Shown here: in pieces, positions 7,932 through 14,386 of the stretch | Layout: every line of letters begins with the position of its first letter | Numbering within the stretch: the stretch's first letter is position 1 | Source of the DNA: CAYXZQ01 sp964469935 | Lineage (GTDB): Archaea; Nanobdellota; Nanobdellia; Woesearchaeales; DSVV01 | DNA length: 30,976 nucleotides | Assembly (NCBI GenBank): GCA_964469935.1 | Contig: CAYXZQ010000018.1 | Location: 1-30,976, forward strand | Direction of reading: 5' to 3' | Position numbers and translations under genes: made by a program | Notes under the pieces: generated by a model | Database searches by the model: none | The model's input: the letters and a program-made list of their open reading frames with translations, nothing else | What the model was told of the DNA's origin: nothing

Positions 7932-8597
7932 ATGAAAAAGCTGCTGATAATATTGGTCCTTTTATCGATAGGCACGGCAGCCGCATGCCCCTCGGGCGAC
8001 GTATTCACCCACCAGATTAAGAAGAGCCTGTTCAATTACCTCCAGAACCCTGCAAGCAGCCGGCTGACGCTCTATGAGCTCAAGGACATCCTCACAGTAT
8101 ACCTTGGCGATGATTTCGAGTCAGAGAACTGCTCACAGGTAATCGGGAACGAGTCAGGGCTGCCCATATCGACCATTCTTGCAAAAGCCAACGCGATAAG
8201 CGATGAGGCCATCCCCAGGTGCTCTGACGGTACTATGTATGGAGAATGCTCGGTGAACCTGCCGAAGTTCTGCTATTCGGGCATGCTTAAGTACATGTGC
8301 TACGGCCCCGACCACATAGCCGGCACGTCCGATGACTGCGGCTGCCCTGAGTACCAGACCTGCGACACTGACGGCAGCTGCAGGAAATCAGACATCAGCT
8401 GCTACAGCGACGAGGACTGCGGGACGAGCATGTTTGTCGGGGGCAAATACTGCCAGGGTGGCGACGTCTACAGGGACTACATCAACTTCACGTGCATTTC
8501 CCCGGGAACTGCTAGCTCCCACTGCACTTACGCAAACGAGAACATACTGATAGAATCATGCCCTGTCGACTGCACCGCAGGCTCATGCTCTGGCTAA
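7932..8597 (+). CDS. Exported Cys-rich protein, short paralogue
   Basis: 221 residues with a signal peptide (KKLLIILVLLSIGTAAA). It aligns along its whole length with the N-terminal half of the preceding gene: a helical region (LFNYLQNPAS versus LYEYLSNPGS), then IPRCSDGTMYGECS, KFCYSGMLKYMCYGPD, DDCGCPEYQTCD and YSDEDC, in the same order and spacing. It ends where the longer paralogue continues, so the pair arose by tandem duplication with gain or loss of the C-terminal domain. It starts 3 bases after the previous stop. Its TAA stop shares the bases CTAA with the TAG stop of the convergent DUF655 gene. Confidence 0.75.
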   Translation: MKKLLIILVLLSIGTAAACPSGDVFTHQIKKSLFNYLQNPASSRLTLYELKDILTVYLGDDFESENCSQVIGNESGLPISTILAKANAISDEAIPRCSDGTMYGECSVNLPKFCYSGMLKYMCYGPDHIAGTSDDCGCPEYQTCDTDGSCRKSDISCYSDEDCGTSMFVGGKYCQGGDVYRDYINFTCISPGTASSHCTYANENILIESCPVDCTAGSCSG

Positions 8598-9157
8598 CGC
8601 TCTATGAATAGGTTGTACTTCTCCTTTCCCTGGAGCTCTGACATTATCCTTCTGACGATGGTCTTCTTAGGGTCAGGGAGGAGCTTCACCCTCTTCTTGA
8701 TGTCTTCGAAGCTCTTGAAGGGCTCTACCCTCCTCTCCTCGATTATCTGCCACATGTGCTTCTTTCCCACGCCCGGCAAAAGCTCGAGCTGGTGCATCCT
8801 TGTCGATAGCGGCCTTGCCTCGTTGAAGAAATCCACGAACAGCTTCTCGTTCTTGTCTATTATCTCATTTATGACAAAATTGAGCTCGCTCCTCGCGGTT
8901 CCCGTGAGCTTTTCCAGGGTTAGCCTCCCTGTTATGTGGTGTATCTTGTCCCTCTTGCCATCGCCTATGTAGATTGTGTCGTACGGCTGCAGGAATATGT
9001 CTTTTTTCGGGACAAGCTCAAGGAGATTGAAATGGTTGACACCTATTGCTTGGGCTACAGAAGTCTTCTTGTGAATCGGCCTCTTGTCGAACGGATAGCC
9101 GTTCGGCAGAAAATCAAGGACGATTGCATACTCTTCTTTTACGGTCTTTGATTCCAT
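8594..9157 (-). CDS. DUF655 helix-hairpin-helix protein
   Basis: 187 residues from the ATG at 9155-9157. An in-frame TTG four codons upstream is possible, but GGGGGT lies just before the ATG as a ribosome site. The sequence (EEYAIVLDFLPNGYP, GVNHFNLLELVPK, LQPYDTIYIGDGKRDKI, LELLPGVGKKHMWQIIEERR) matches the archaeal DUF655 family: a small beta domain followed by a helix-hairpin-helix fold around the LPGVGKK motif that should contact nucleic acid. Its exact role is unknown; in many archaea it sits beside rRNA-modification genes. The promoter faces the RuBisCO gene. Confidence 0.85.
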   Translation of the reverse strand: MESKTVKEEYAIVLDFLPNGYPFDKRPIHKKTSVAQAIGVNHFNLLELVPKKDIFLQPYDTIYIGDGKRDKIHHITGRLTLEKLTGTARSELNFVINEIIDKNEKLFVDFFNEARPLSTRMHQLELLPGVGKKHMWQIIEERRVEPFKSFEDIKKRVKLLPDPKKTIVRRIMSELQGKEKYNLFIER

Positions 9158-9196
9158 ACATACCCCCAACTACTTGAATCGATGATGGATAACTAG

Positions 9197-9243
9197 TATT
9201 TAAATCTATCCTTTAGACGTAATTTTCCACAAATAATATATAC
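9197..9243. promoter_or_regulatory. Divergent promoters of the DUF655 gene and rbcL
   Basis: A minus-strand TATTTAAAT element (about 9197-9205) lies about 40 bases before the DUF655 ATG. A plus-strand AATAATATATAC (9232-9243) lies about 30 bases before the rbcL ATG. The rbcL transcript should be leaderless or nearly so; the DUF655 leader is short and carries GGGGGT. Confidence 0.5.
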
Positions 9244-9269
9244 AAGGACGGCAATAAATATCCACGAAC

Positions 9270-10544
9270 ATGGAAATCAAGACCTACACTGACACAGGAT
9301 ACAAGCCGACGAAAAACGACCTTGTCGCGGAATACTACCTGGAGCCTCGCAGGGGGCTAGGCTTCGAGAAGGCTGCAAATCACGCGGCTGCAGAAAGCTC
9401 CATAGGGACTTGGACCGACATATCCACTCTCGACAAGAAGATAGCAAAGAAGCTCCGGCCGTCGATTTATCATATCGACAGGAGAAGGGGCACAGTCAAG
9501 ATCGCCTATGACCAGGAGCTCTTCGAGCCGGGCAACATGCCCCAGATCCTCTCGAGCATCGCAGGGAACCTTTTCGGCATGAAGGACGTGGCCAACATCA
9601 GGCTGCTCGACATCAGTTTCCCGAAAAAGCTCGTCGATTCATTCAAAGGCCCGCGCCACGGCATCGCAGGCATAAGGAAGCTCACAAGGATTAGGAGGCG
9701 GCCGCTGATTGGGACAATAGTCAAGCCCAAGGTGGGACTCGACGAGAAAGGCCATGCCAGGGTGGCCTACGAGGCATGGATGGGAGGTCTTGACATTGTC
9801 AAGGATGACGAGAACCTCTCAAGCATGTCATTCAATAAGTTCAACAAGAGGATAACTGAGACCCTGAAGCTCAGGGACAGGGCAGAGAAGGAGACAGGGG
9901 AGAAGAAGATATACATGCCGAACATCACTGCCGAAAGCCTCGAGATGCTCAGGCGGGCAAAACACGTTAAAAAATGCGGCGGGGAGTTTGTCATGGTCGA
10001 CATACTCACGGCAGGATTTGCGGGCCTCCAGACAGTCAGAAACAATGTCGGTCAGGTGATCCACGCACATCGCGCAGGCCACGCGGCATTCACCAGGTAT
10101 CACAGGCACGGGATAACCATGCTTTCCATCGCCAAATGCGCCAGGCTCATCGGCGTCGACCAGCTGCACATCGGGACCGCCTACGTCGGAAAGATGGCTG
10201 AATCCAAGCTTGACACCCTGGAGATCGAGGATGAGATTGAGGACAGTTTCATAAAAGAAGGGGGGCATATTCTTGAGCAGAAGTGGCACAGGATCAAGCC
10301 GACTCTTGCTGTCGCATCCGGCGGGCTTCATCCAGGCTCTGTCCCTAAACTGATGAAGGCCATGGGCAGAAACATCGTGATGCAGTTCGGAGGGGGATGC
10401 CACTGGCACCCTAAGGGCACGCGCTACGGTGCCATGGCTATCAGGCAGGCGACAGAAGGCGTCATGAGAGGCATCCCTCTGAAAAGATACATGAAGACCC
10501 ACCAGGAGCTGAAGGATGCGTTAGAGAGATTCGGCATTGTCTAG
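9270..10544 (+). CDS. rbcL: Form III (archaeal) ribulose-1,5-bisphosphate carboxylase large chain
   Basis: 424 residues. Catalytic positions are visible: E43 and T48-W49 (AAESSIGTWTD), N100 (AGNLFG), K152 and K154 (TIVKPK), the carbamylated lysine with its metal ligands K178, D180, E181 (IVKDDEN), H267-R268 (HAHRAGH), H300 (QLHIG), K308 of loop 6, S350-G-G and G374-G-G. In archaea form III enzymes fix CO2 on ribulose bisphosphate made from nucleotide-derived ribose bisphosphate. AMP phosphorylase and ribose-bisphosphate isomerase are not in this window. Loop 6 reads GTAYVGKMAES, slightly different from the common GTVVGK(L/M)EG, and the phosphate loop reads GGGCHWHPKG. The gene stands alone under its own promoter. 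Confidence 0.93.
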   Translation: MEIKTYTDTGYKPTKNDLVAEYYLEPRRGLGFEKAANHAAAESSIGTWTDISTLDKKIAKKLRPSIYHIDRRRGTVKIAYDQELFEPGNMPQILSSIAGNLFGMKDVANIRLLDISFPKKLVDSFKGPRHGIAGIRKLTRIRRRPLIGTIVKPKVGLDEKGHARVAYEAWMGGLDIVKDDENLSSMSFNKFNKRITETLKLRDRAEKETGEKKIYMPNITAESLEMLRRAKHVKKCGGEFVMVDILTAGFAGLQTVRNNVGQVIHAHRAGHAAFTRYHRHGITMLSIAKCARLIGVDQLHIGTAYVGKMAESKLDTLEIEDEIEDSFIKEGGHILEQKWHRIKPTLAVASGGLHPGSVPKLMKAMGRNIVMQFGGGCHWHPKGTRYGAMAIRQATEGVMRGIPLKRYMKTHQELKDALERFGIV

Positions 10545-10759
10545 ATGTTATTCTGAAGGAATATGAACAGCATCACGTAGCCGGACAGAGACCAGAATAC
10601 GGAGACGATGACTTCTGCATGGAACAGTATGGGCCTATCTGCTTTTGTGCATTTCTTGTTCCGCTTGATGTAGAACTCCTCGTTGTTGTATATGTTTATC
10701 GCATACCCCAGCCAGAACACTGACCATAGAAGTATGAGTGCAAGCAATATCTTGTTCAT
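10541..10759 (-). CDS. Small two-helix membrane protein
   Basis: 72 residues with helices at about 3-22 and 48-68 and a basic, charged loop between them (EEFYIKRNKKCTKADRP). No family recognised. A clear TATA box (ATATATAAAT, 10781-10790) is about 26 bases upstream, supporting a real leaderless gene. Its TAG stop overlaps the rbcL stop through the shared palindrome CTAG, so the two messages probably overlap tail to tail. Confidence 0.6.
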   Translation of the reverse strand: MNKILLALILLWSVFWLGYAINIYNNEEFYIKRNKKCTKADRPILFHAEVIVSVFWSLSGYVMLFIFLQNNI

Positions 10760-10802
10760 GCAATGACAGTATGCGGAGGGATATATAAATTTTTCCGGTT
10801 CA

Positions 10803-10815
10803 GTTAAATTTAAAA
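10803..10815 (+). promoter_or_regulatory. TATA box of tRNA-Pro
   Basis: TTAAATTTAAAAA lies about 40-50 bases before the tRNA, as expected for a processed archaeal tRNA transcript. Confidence 0.4.
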
Positions 10816-10852
10816 ATCACCTACAAAATCCATATGAGAGGCTATCCAATGA

Positions 10853-10926
10853 GGGGCTGTAGTCTAGCTTGGTATGATTCGCGGTTCGGGGCCGCGAGGT
10901 CGGGGGTTCAAATCCTCCCAGCCCCA
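10853..10926 (+). tRNA. tRNA-Pro (anticodon CGG)
   Basis: Full cloverleaf. The acceptor stem is GGGGCTG with CAGCCCC and discriminator A. The D loop holds GG. The anticodon stem is CGCGG/CCGCG with the 7-base loop TTCGGGG, so the anticodon is CGG with T33 and G37. The T stem is GGGGG/CCTCC with loop TTCAAAT. No intron. CCA is not encoded after the discriminator base. G35, G36 and G37 fit proline. Confidence 0.9.
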
Positions 10927-10988
10927 TTTTATAAATTCTCATCCAAAGTCGAAAGCTTTTTATTGGACTACTGGTTTTTCTAAATAAA

Positions 10989-11153
10989 ATGGAACTCACA
11001 AAAGATGAGAAGAAAGTAATAATAACCGCACTCAAGAAGCACCTTGAAGAGGTCGAGAAGACCGAGAAGTTCAGGTATCAGAACATAAAGATGATTGAAG
11101 GACAGATGAAATACGTCGATTTCGTCAAGAATCTATTAACGAAACTTAAGTAA
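10989..11153 (+). CDS. Small charged helical protein (54 residues)
   Basis: An ATG at 10989 opens 54 codons ending TAA, beginning MELTKDEKKVIITALKKHLE and ending VDFVKNLLTKLK. It is highly charged, without Pro or Gly-rich breaks, and probably one or two amphipathic helices. A TTTTTATTG element about 30 bases upstream would give a leaderless transcript. It lies between two tRNA genes and may share a transcript with the second. No family recognised; the codon pattern and promoter support it as a real small gene. Confidence 0.5.
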   Translation: MELTKDEKKVIITALKKHLEEVEKTEKFRYQNIKMIEGQMKYVDFVKNLLTKLK

Positions 11154-11167
11154 AAAAACAACTTTTT

Positions 11168-11284
11168 GGGGCTGTAGTGTAGTTTGGTTATCACTGGAGC
11201 TCGGGGTTCGTCGAGCAGGGGACGCAAGGTCCCCGTCCATGAAACGGACAGCTTCTAACCGGAGTTCAAATCTCCGCAGCCCCA
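11168..11284 (+). tRNA. tRNA with a large insertion in the anticodon arm, probably intron-containing tRNA-Pro(GGG)
   Basis: The acceptor stem (GGGGCTG/CAGCCCC, discriminator A) is identical to tRNA-Pro(CGG) 240 bases upstream. The D stem is GTG/CAC, the T stem CGGAG/CTCCG with loop TTCAAAT. The anticodon stem pairs GGAGC (11196-11200) with GCTTC (11251-11255), leaving a 50-base loop where 7 are expected, so an intron of about 43 bases is likely. With the usual 37/38 position, 11207-11249 is removed and the loop reads TCGGGGA, anticodon GGG. Position 33 would then be C, not the near-universal T, and I could not find a textbook bulge-helix-bulge. The insertion can fold as hairpins, including GGGGAC-GCAAG-GTCCCC. 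Isotype is tentative. Confidence 0.65.
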
Positions 11285-11325
11285 TTTTTTTCATTATCAG
11301 TCCTATCTTATTCCTGATACGATAA

Positions 11326-11335
11326 TTTTATATAT
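11326..11335 (+). promoter_or_regulatory. TATA box of the 62-residue membrane protein gene
   Basis: TTTTATATAT lies about 27 bases before the ATG at 11357, giving a leaderless transcript. Confidence 0.5.
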
Positions 11336-11356
11336 CCATATGACCAGAAATATCCC

Positions 11357-11545
11357 ATGAAAAGGATTTTAAGATGGGCTATCGAGGAAAGGATTGCGCT
11401 CCTTATCCTGCTTCTTGCGATAGGGACGATTCTCAATTCCCCTCCGAAAACATTCATATTCGCTGACTTTTTCATCTATGGGGTCATCATAATCGCAGTC
11501 CTTCACCTGTCGCATAAGCTGTATCTGAAACTCAGGAAAGATTAA
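11357..11545 (+). CDS. Small two-helix membrane protein
   Basis: 62 residues starting MKRILRWAIEERIALLILLL. Helices lie at about 13-27 and 35-52, and the protein ends in a basic tail (KLYLKLRKD). Its own strong TATA box supports a real gene. It is convergent with the superoxide reductase operon. No family recognised. Confidence 0.55.
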   Translation: MKRILRWAIEERIALLILLLAIGTILNSPPKTFIFADFFIYGVIIIAVLHLSHKLYLKLRKD

Positions 11546-11556
11546 AATAAAAAAAG
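11544..11556 (-). terminator. T-rich terminator of the superoxide reductase operon
   Basis: On the minus strand CCCTTTTTTTATTTTAA follows a few bases after the superoxide reductase stop, the U-rich signal used by archaeal RNA polymerase. Confidence 0.5.
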
Positions 11557-11562
11557 GGAAAT

Positions 11563-11943
11563 CTATGACTTCCACAGCCCGTGCAGGTTGCAGTGCTCTC
11601 TCGCATATAGCCCCTCTGTCTTCTTGACGCAGAAAACCGCTTCCGGCCTGTCCCCGGGCTTAAGCTCCCTGAACGCGACGATTCCGTCCTTGTCGAGAAG
11701 CTCGATCCATTGGATATAATGGGACGTCTCCATCGGGTGCTCGACAGAGCCCACTGTCACCTTCACGTTATTTCCGTCTATCTCGACCACAGGCACGTGC
11801 TTCTCGAGCGCGGCATCGACCTTGTTTTCTTCAAGGAGCTCCATCGGCTCGCCGCAGCAGACAAGATCACCGTCTCCGCTGACTATGAGTTCGACAATAT
11901 TGCCGCAGATGTTGCATTTATAGATTCCGTTCTTCTCAGTCAT
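11563..11943 (-). CDS. dfx: Superoxide reductase (desulfoferrodoxin, two-iron type)
   Basis: 126 residues from the ATG at 11941-11943, chosen because GGAGGTG sits at ideal spacing; an in-frame GTG three codons upstream lies inside that site. An N-terminal desulforedoxin-like Cys4 site (KCNICGN and VCCGEPM) precedes the neelaredoxin domain with its iron ligands: EKHVPVV, VEHPMETSHYIQW and the C-terminal CNLHGLW. The enzyme reduces superoxide to peroxide without making oxygen, the defence typical of anaerobes. Rubrerythrin, which would remove the peroxide, is coded two genes upstream in the same operon. Confidence 0.92.
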   Translation of the reverse strand: MTEKNGIYKCNICGNIVELIVSGDGDLVCCGEPMELLEENKVDAALEKHVPVVEIDGNNVKVTVGSVEHPMETSHYIQWIELLDKDGIVAFRELKPGDRPEAVFCVKKTEGLYAREHCNLHGLWKS

Positions 11944-11955
11944 TAATCCCACCTC

Positions 11956-12072
11956 CTAATCAATGTACTCATGAGTGCATTCGCATTTCCCGTCCTGGCA
12001 TCCGCATACCTGGCAGACGGTCTTTCCGGAAAACGTGAAGCATTCCCTGGAAGTATTTTTCTTTTTATCCAT
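11956..12072 (-). CDS. 38-residue Cys-rich mini-protein
   Basis: A minus-strand ATG at 12070-12072 opens 38 codons to a TAG. The product starts MDKKKNTSREC and has the core VCQVCGCQDGKCECTHEY: seven Cys plus one His in a very short chain, suggesting a metal-binding or redox peptide (CxxCxC...CxC). GGGGGTGAG precedes the start. Its stop lies 12 bases before the superoxide reductase ATG and its start 25 bases after the rubrerythrin stop, so it belongs to that operon. I do not recognise the family; a metal donor or electron shuttle for its neighbours is inference. Confidence 0.65.
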   Translation of the reverse strand: MDKKKNTSRECFTFSGKTVCQVCGCQDGKCECTHEYID

Positions 12073-12097
12073 CGCAACTCACCCCCTGTTCCGGATT

Positions 12098-12643
12098 TCA
12101 ATTGCAGCATGCGCAGTCGTCGTCGAAGCACATGCACTCCGGCTCATAGTACTCCTTTGCATGCTTGCACGAAGGGCATTTCTCAGGCGGTTCCGTGCCC
12201 TCATGGATGTAGCCGCACTTCGAGCATTTCCACCTGATGGGCCCCTCCCTCTTGTAGACAGTCCCCTTCTCGACCATCTCAAGAAGCTTCGTGTATCTCT
12301 TCTCGTGCTCGACCTCGACCTTGGAGATCTGCCGAAAGAGCGCCGCAGCCTCGGCATTGCCCTCCTCGTCAGCCTCTTTTGCGAATGTCGGGTACATCTC
12401 TGAGTTCTCGTAGTGCTCGCCCTCGATTGCAGCCTTGAGGTTCGCCTTGGTATCGCCTATGCCCTTGAGGAGCTTGAACTCGTCCTTGGCATGCTGCATC
12501 TCGTTTAGTGCGGTCTCTTCAAATATGTTCGCAATGTAGAGATATCCTTCTTTTCTTGCGACCTTTGCGAAATAGTCGTACTTGTTCCTTGCCTGGCTCT
12601 CGCCGGCAAATGCAGCCTTCAGGTTGTCTTCTGTCTTTGTCAT
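12098..12643 (-). CDS. rbr: Rubrerythrin with C-terminal rubredoxin domain and Cys tail
   Basis: 181 residues. The N-terminal ferritin-like four-helix domain has the diiron motifs (FAGESQARNKYDYF, EETALNEMQHAK, EGEHYENSEMYP, VEVEHEKRY). Residues about 138-165 form a rubredoxin site (WKCSKCGYIHEG, EKCPSCKHAKE). The family reduces hydrogen peroxide to water. After the rubredoxin domain there is an unusual acidic Cys-rich tail, CMCFDDDCACCN, with five Cys. The gene is between a membrane protein and a Cys mini-protein in an oxygen-defence operon; its start is preceded by GGAGGGGAT. Confidence 0.93.
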   Translation of the reverse strand: MTKTEDNLKAAFAGESQARNKYDYFAKVARKEGYLYIANIFEETALNEMQHAKDEFKLLKGIGDTKANLKAAIEGEHYENSEMYPTFAKEADEEGNAEAAALFRQISKVEVEHEKRYTKLLEMVEKGTVYKREGPIRWKCSKCGYIHEGTEPPEKCPSCKHAKEYYEPECMCFDDDCACCN

Positions 12644-12670
12644 CCTATCCCCTCCTTTATGTGGTTGACT

Positions 12671-12892
12671 TCAAAAATATATGAGCACGGCCAGAGTGCC
12701 GTGGATGATGGCAAGCCCTAGCGTTATGAACGCAAGCCTCGGGTGCCACTTGAATCCCAGCCACTTCCATCCTCTCAGGTACGATATTGACACGGACATC
12801 GTGAGGAGCAGCATTAAAAGCGTCACCATTCCGAGATACGCTATGAGCGGCAGGCCGAATATCGGATAATATGAAATACTGTTCAGCACCAT
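12671..12892 (-). CDS. Small membrane protein heading the oxygen-defence operon
   Basis: 73 residues with two or three membrane helices. Two His lie near the ends of the last helix (KWHPRLAFITLGLAIIHG), 14 residues apart, the spacing seen in small heme-b or quinone-linked membrane proteins, so electron delivery from the membrane is a possible role (inference). It ends 27 bases before the rubrerythrin start and is the first gene after the operon promoter. I do not recognise the family. An overlapping frame on the same strand (12657-12905) lacks membrane or codon logic and was not chosen. Confidence 0.6.
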   Translation of the reverse strand: MVLNSISYYPIFGLPLIAYLGMVTLLMLLLTMSVSISYLRGWKWLGFKWHPRLAFITLGLAIIHGTLAVLIYF

Positions 12893-12930
12893 CTTTTATC
12901 AGCACCCCGGTAGATACTACATCACCTCAT

Positions 12931-12940
12931 CCTATATAAG
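12931..12940 (-). promoter_or_regulatory. TATA box of the oxygen-defence operon
   Basis: Minus-strand CTTATATAGG overlaps the last codons of zwf (stop at 12932-12934) and lies about 44 bases before the first ATG, so a leader of 15-20 bases with GGGGTG is expected. Confidence 0.5.
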
Positions 12941-14386
12941 CTTTATCCATTCCCTGCTGTCTTTTGACAGCAGCTCGTAAGACTCTTTCGGCCCCATGCT
13001 GCCAGGCCTGTACCTGTGAAGCCTAAGCTTGGTCGATATCTTGATTATCCTGTCTATCGTCTTCCAGCTCTCAAACACTTCCTCCCAGCCTGTGAAAAGC
13101 GTCATGTCGCCGGCCTTTATCTGCTGGAGCAGAAGTTCATACGCAAGAGGAGACGGCCCCCCGAATACGCAGTCATGGCAGTAGTCCAAATTCACCTTTG
13201 CGATGTCGAGCGCAGGGCCGGGTATCTTCTGGTTGAGCGTTATTGTCATCCCTTCATCCGGCTTTATCCTGAAGCTGAGCACATTTGGCTTCTGCATCTG
13301 GCCGTCCCTGCAGAAAAGGCTGCAGGAAATGTCCTTGAGGATCACATCGACCCTTGACTCCGTGATCGCAAGCCTCTTGCCGGTCCTCAGATAGAAAGGT
13401 ACACCCTTCCACCTCCTGTTGTTGACCATGAGCCGCACAGCAGCAAAAGTGGGTGTCATGGACCTTGCCGGGACATCCACCTCTTTCCTGTAGGGTGCTG
13501 TTCCCCTGCCGTTGACAATGCCTGAGGCATACTGGCCAACAACCACGTCCTCGGGCTTTGCTATGCCTATCGAAGATAGAAGCCTCACTTTCTCCTTCCT
13601 TATGTCCCTTATGTCGAGGGATCTCGGAGGCTCCATCGCTGTCAGTGCAAACAGCTGCAGCATGTGGTTCTGGACAATGTCTCGGAACACGCCTGCCCTG
13701 TCGTAATAAGCACCCCGCTTCTCGATCCCGGGCTTTTCAGAGACGGTTATCTGGACATGATCGATGAACTTCCTGTTCCATACATCATGAAGCAGGGTGT
13801 TTGCGAATCTCGAGACCAAGATGTTCTGCACGAGATCCTTTCCGAGGAAATGGTCTATCCTGTATATCTGCCCCTCGTCGAAAACGCTCTTTATGCACCT
13901 GTTTATCCTCCTTGCGCTCTTGAGGTCATATCCGAAGGGCTTCTCATAGGCCACTCTCCGAAATCCTTTTCCCTCGAGGATCCCGCTCTTCTTAATCAGG
14001 TCGGTTATCTTCTCGAACAATGATGAGGGGGTCGCAAGGTAGAATATTATCCCTGAGTTCGGGCCGTATCTCAAGTCCAGCTTTTCAAGCTCCTTTGAAA
14101 AAGCAGACGGGTTTCTGTCGAAGTCGATCTCGATGTACCTTATAATCTCCCTGAATCCCTTCAGCATGCTGTTGTCGGTTTCCGGGATGAACCTCTTCAT
14201 CTCAAGGGATCCTATGTACTGCTGTCTGGACAGCCTTTTCCTTCCCACGCAGACTATGGGATTCCTGTCATGCAGCTCGCCTTTCGAATACAGCCTGAAG
14301 AGAGCAGGCATGAGCATCCTTTTCGTGAGATCGCCTGTGGCTCCGAATATCACGAGCATCATGGGCCCGGCCTTCCTGTTCATCAT
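12932..14386 (-). CDS. zwf: Glucose-6-phosphate 1-dehydrogenase
   Basis: 484 residues, full length for the bacterial-type family. The Rossmann motif IFGATGDLTKRMLMPALF is near the N-terminus, followed by VAYEKPFG and the substrate/catalytic box RIDHFLGKDLVQN; the C-terminal half has the expected LRTGKRL and FRIKPDEG. It oxidises glucose 6-phosphate to 6-phosphogluconolactone. Its ATG overlaps the pgl stop by ATGA. This gene type is rare in archaea, so acquisition from bacteria is likely, although base composition matches the neighbours. Confidence 0.95.
   Translation of the reverse strand: MMNRKAGPMMLVIFGATGDLTKRMLMPALFRLYSKGELHDRNPIVCVGRKRLSRQQYIGSLEMKRFIPETDNSMLKGFREIIRYIEIDFDRNPSAFSKELEKLDLRYGPNSGIIFYLATPSSLFEKITDLIKKSGILEGKGFRRVAYEKPFGYDLKSARRINRCIKSVFDEGQIYRIDHFLGKDLVQNILVSRFANTLLHDVWNRKFIDHVQITVSEKPGIEKRGAYYDRAGVFRDIVQNHMLQLFALTAMEPPRSLDIRDIRKEKVRLLSSIGIAKPEDVVVGQYASGIVNGRGTAPYRKEVDVPARSMTPTFAAVRLMVNNRRWKGVPFYLRTGKRLAITESRVDVILKDISCSLFCRDGQMQKPNVLSFRIKPDEGMTITLNQKIPGPALDIAKVNLDYCHDCVFGGPSPLAYELLLQQIKAGDMTLFTGWEEVFESWKTIDRIIKISTKLRLHRYRPGSMGPKESYELLSKDSREWIKLI

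Noticed and set aside
9828..10502. 224-residue minus-strand frame opposite rbcL
   Set aside because: Antisense shadow of the RuBisCO active-site region.
10817..11035. Minus-strand frame with a GGFEPPTSRP stretch
   Set aside because: It is the antisense reading of tRNA-Pro, a well-known false protein pattern.
11168..11284. Reading the intron-bearing tRNA as tRNA-Arg(TCT) or tRNA-Phe(GAA)
   Set aside because: CTTCTAA near 11252 and ATGAAAC near 11239 look like anticodon loops, but using either destroys the T stem or leaves a poor anticodon stem.
12657..12905. Alternative minus-strand frame overlapping the small membrane protein
   Set aside because: No membrane pattern or domain; the 12671-12892 frame gives coherent helices and sits directly before rubrerythrin.
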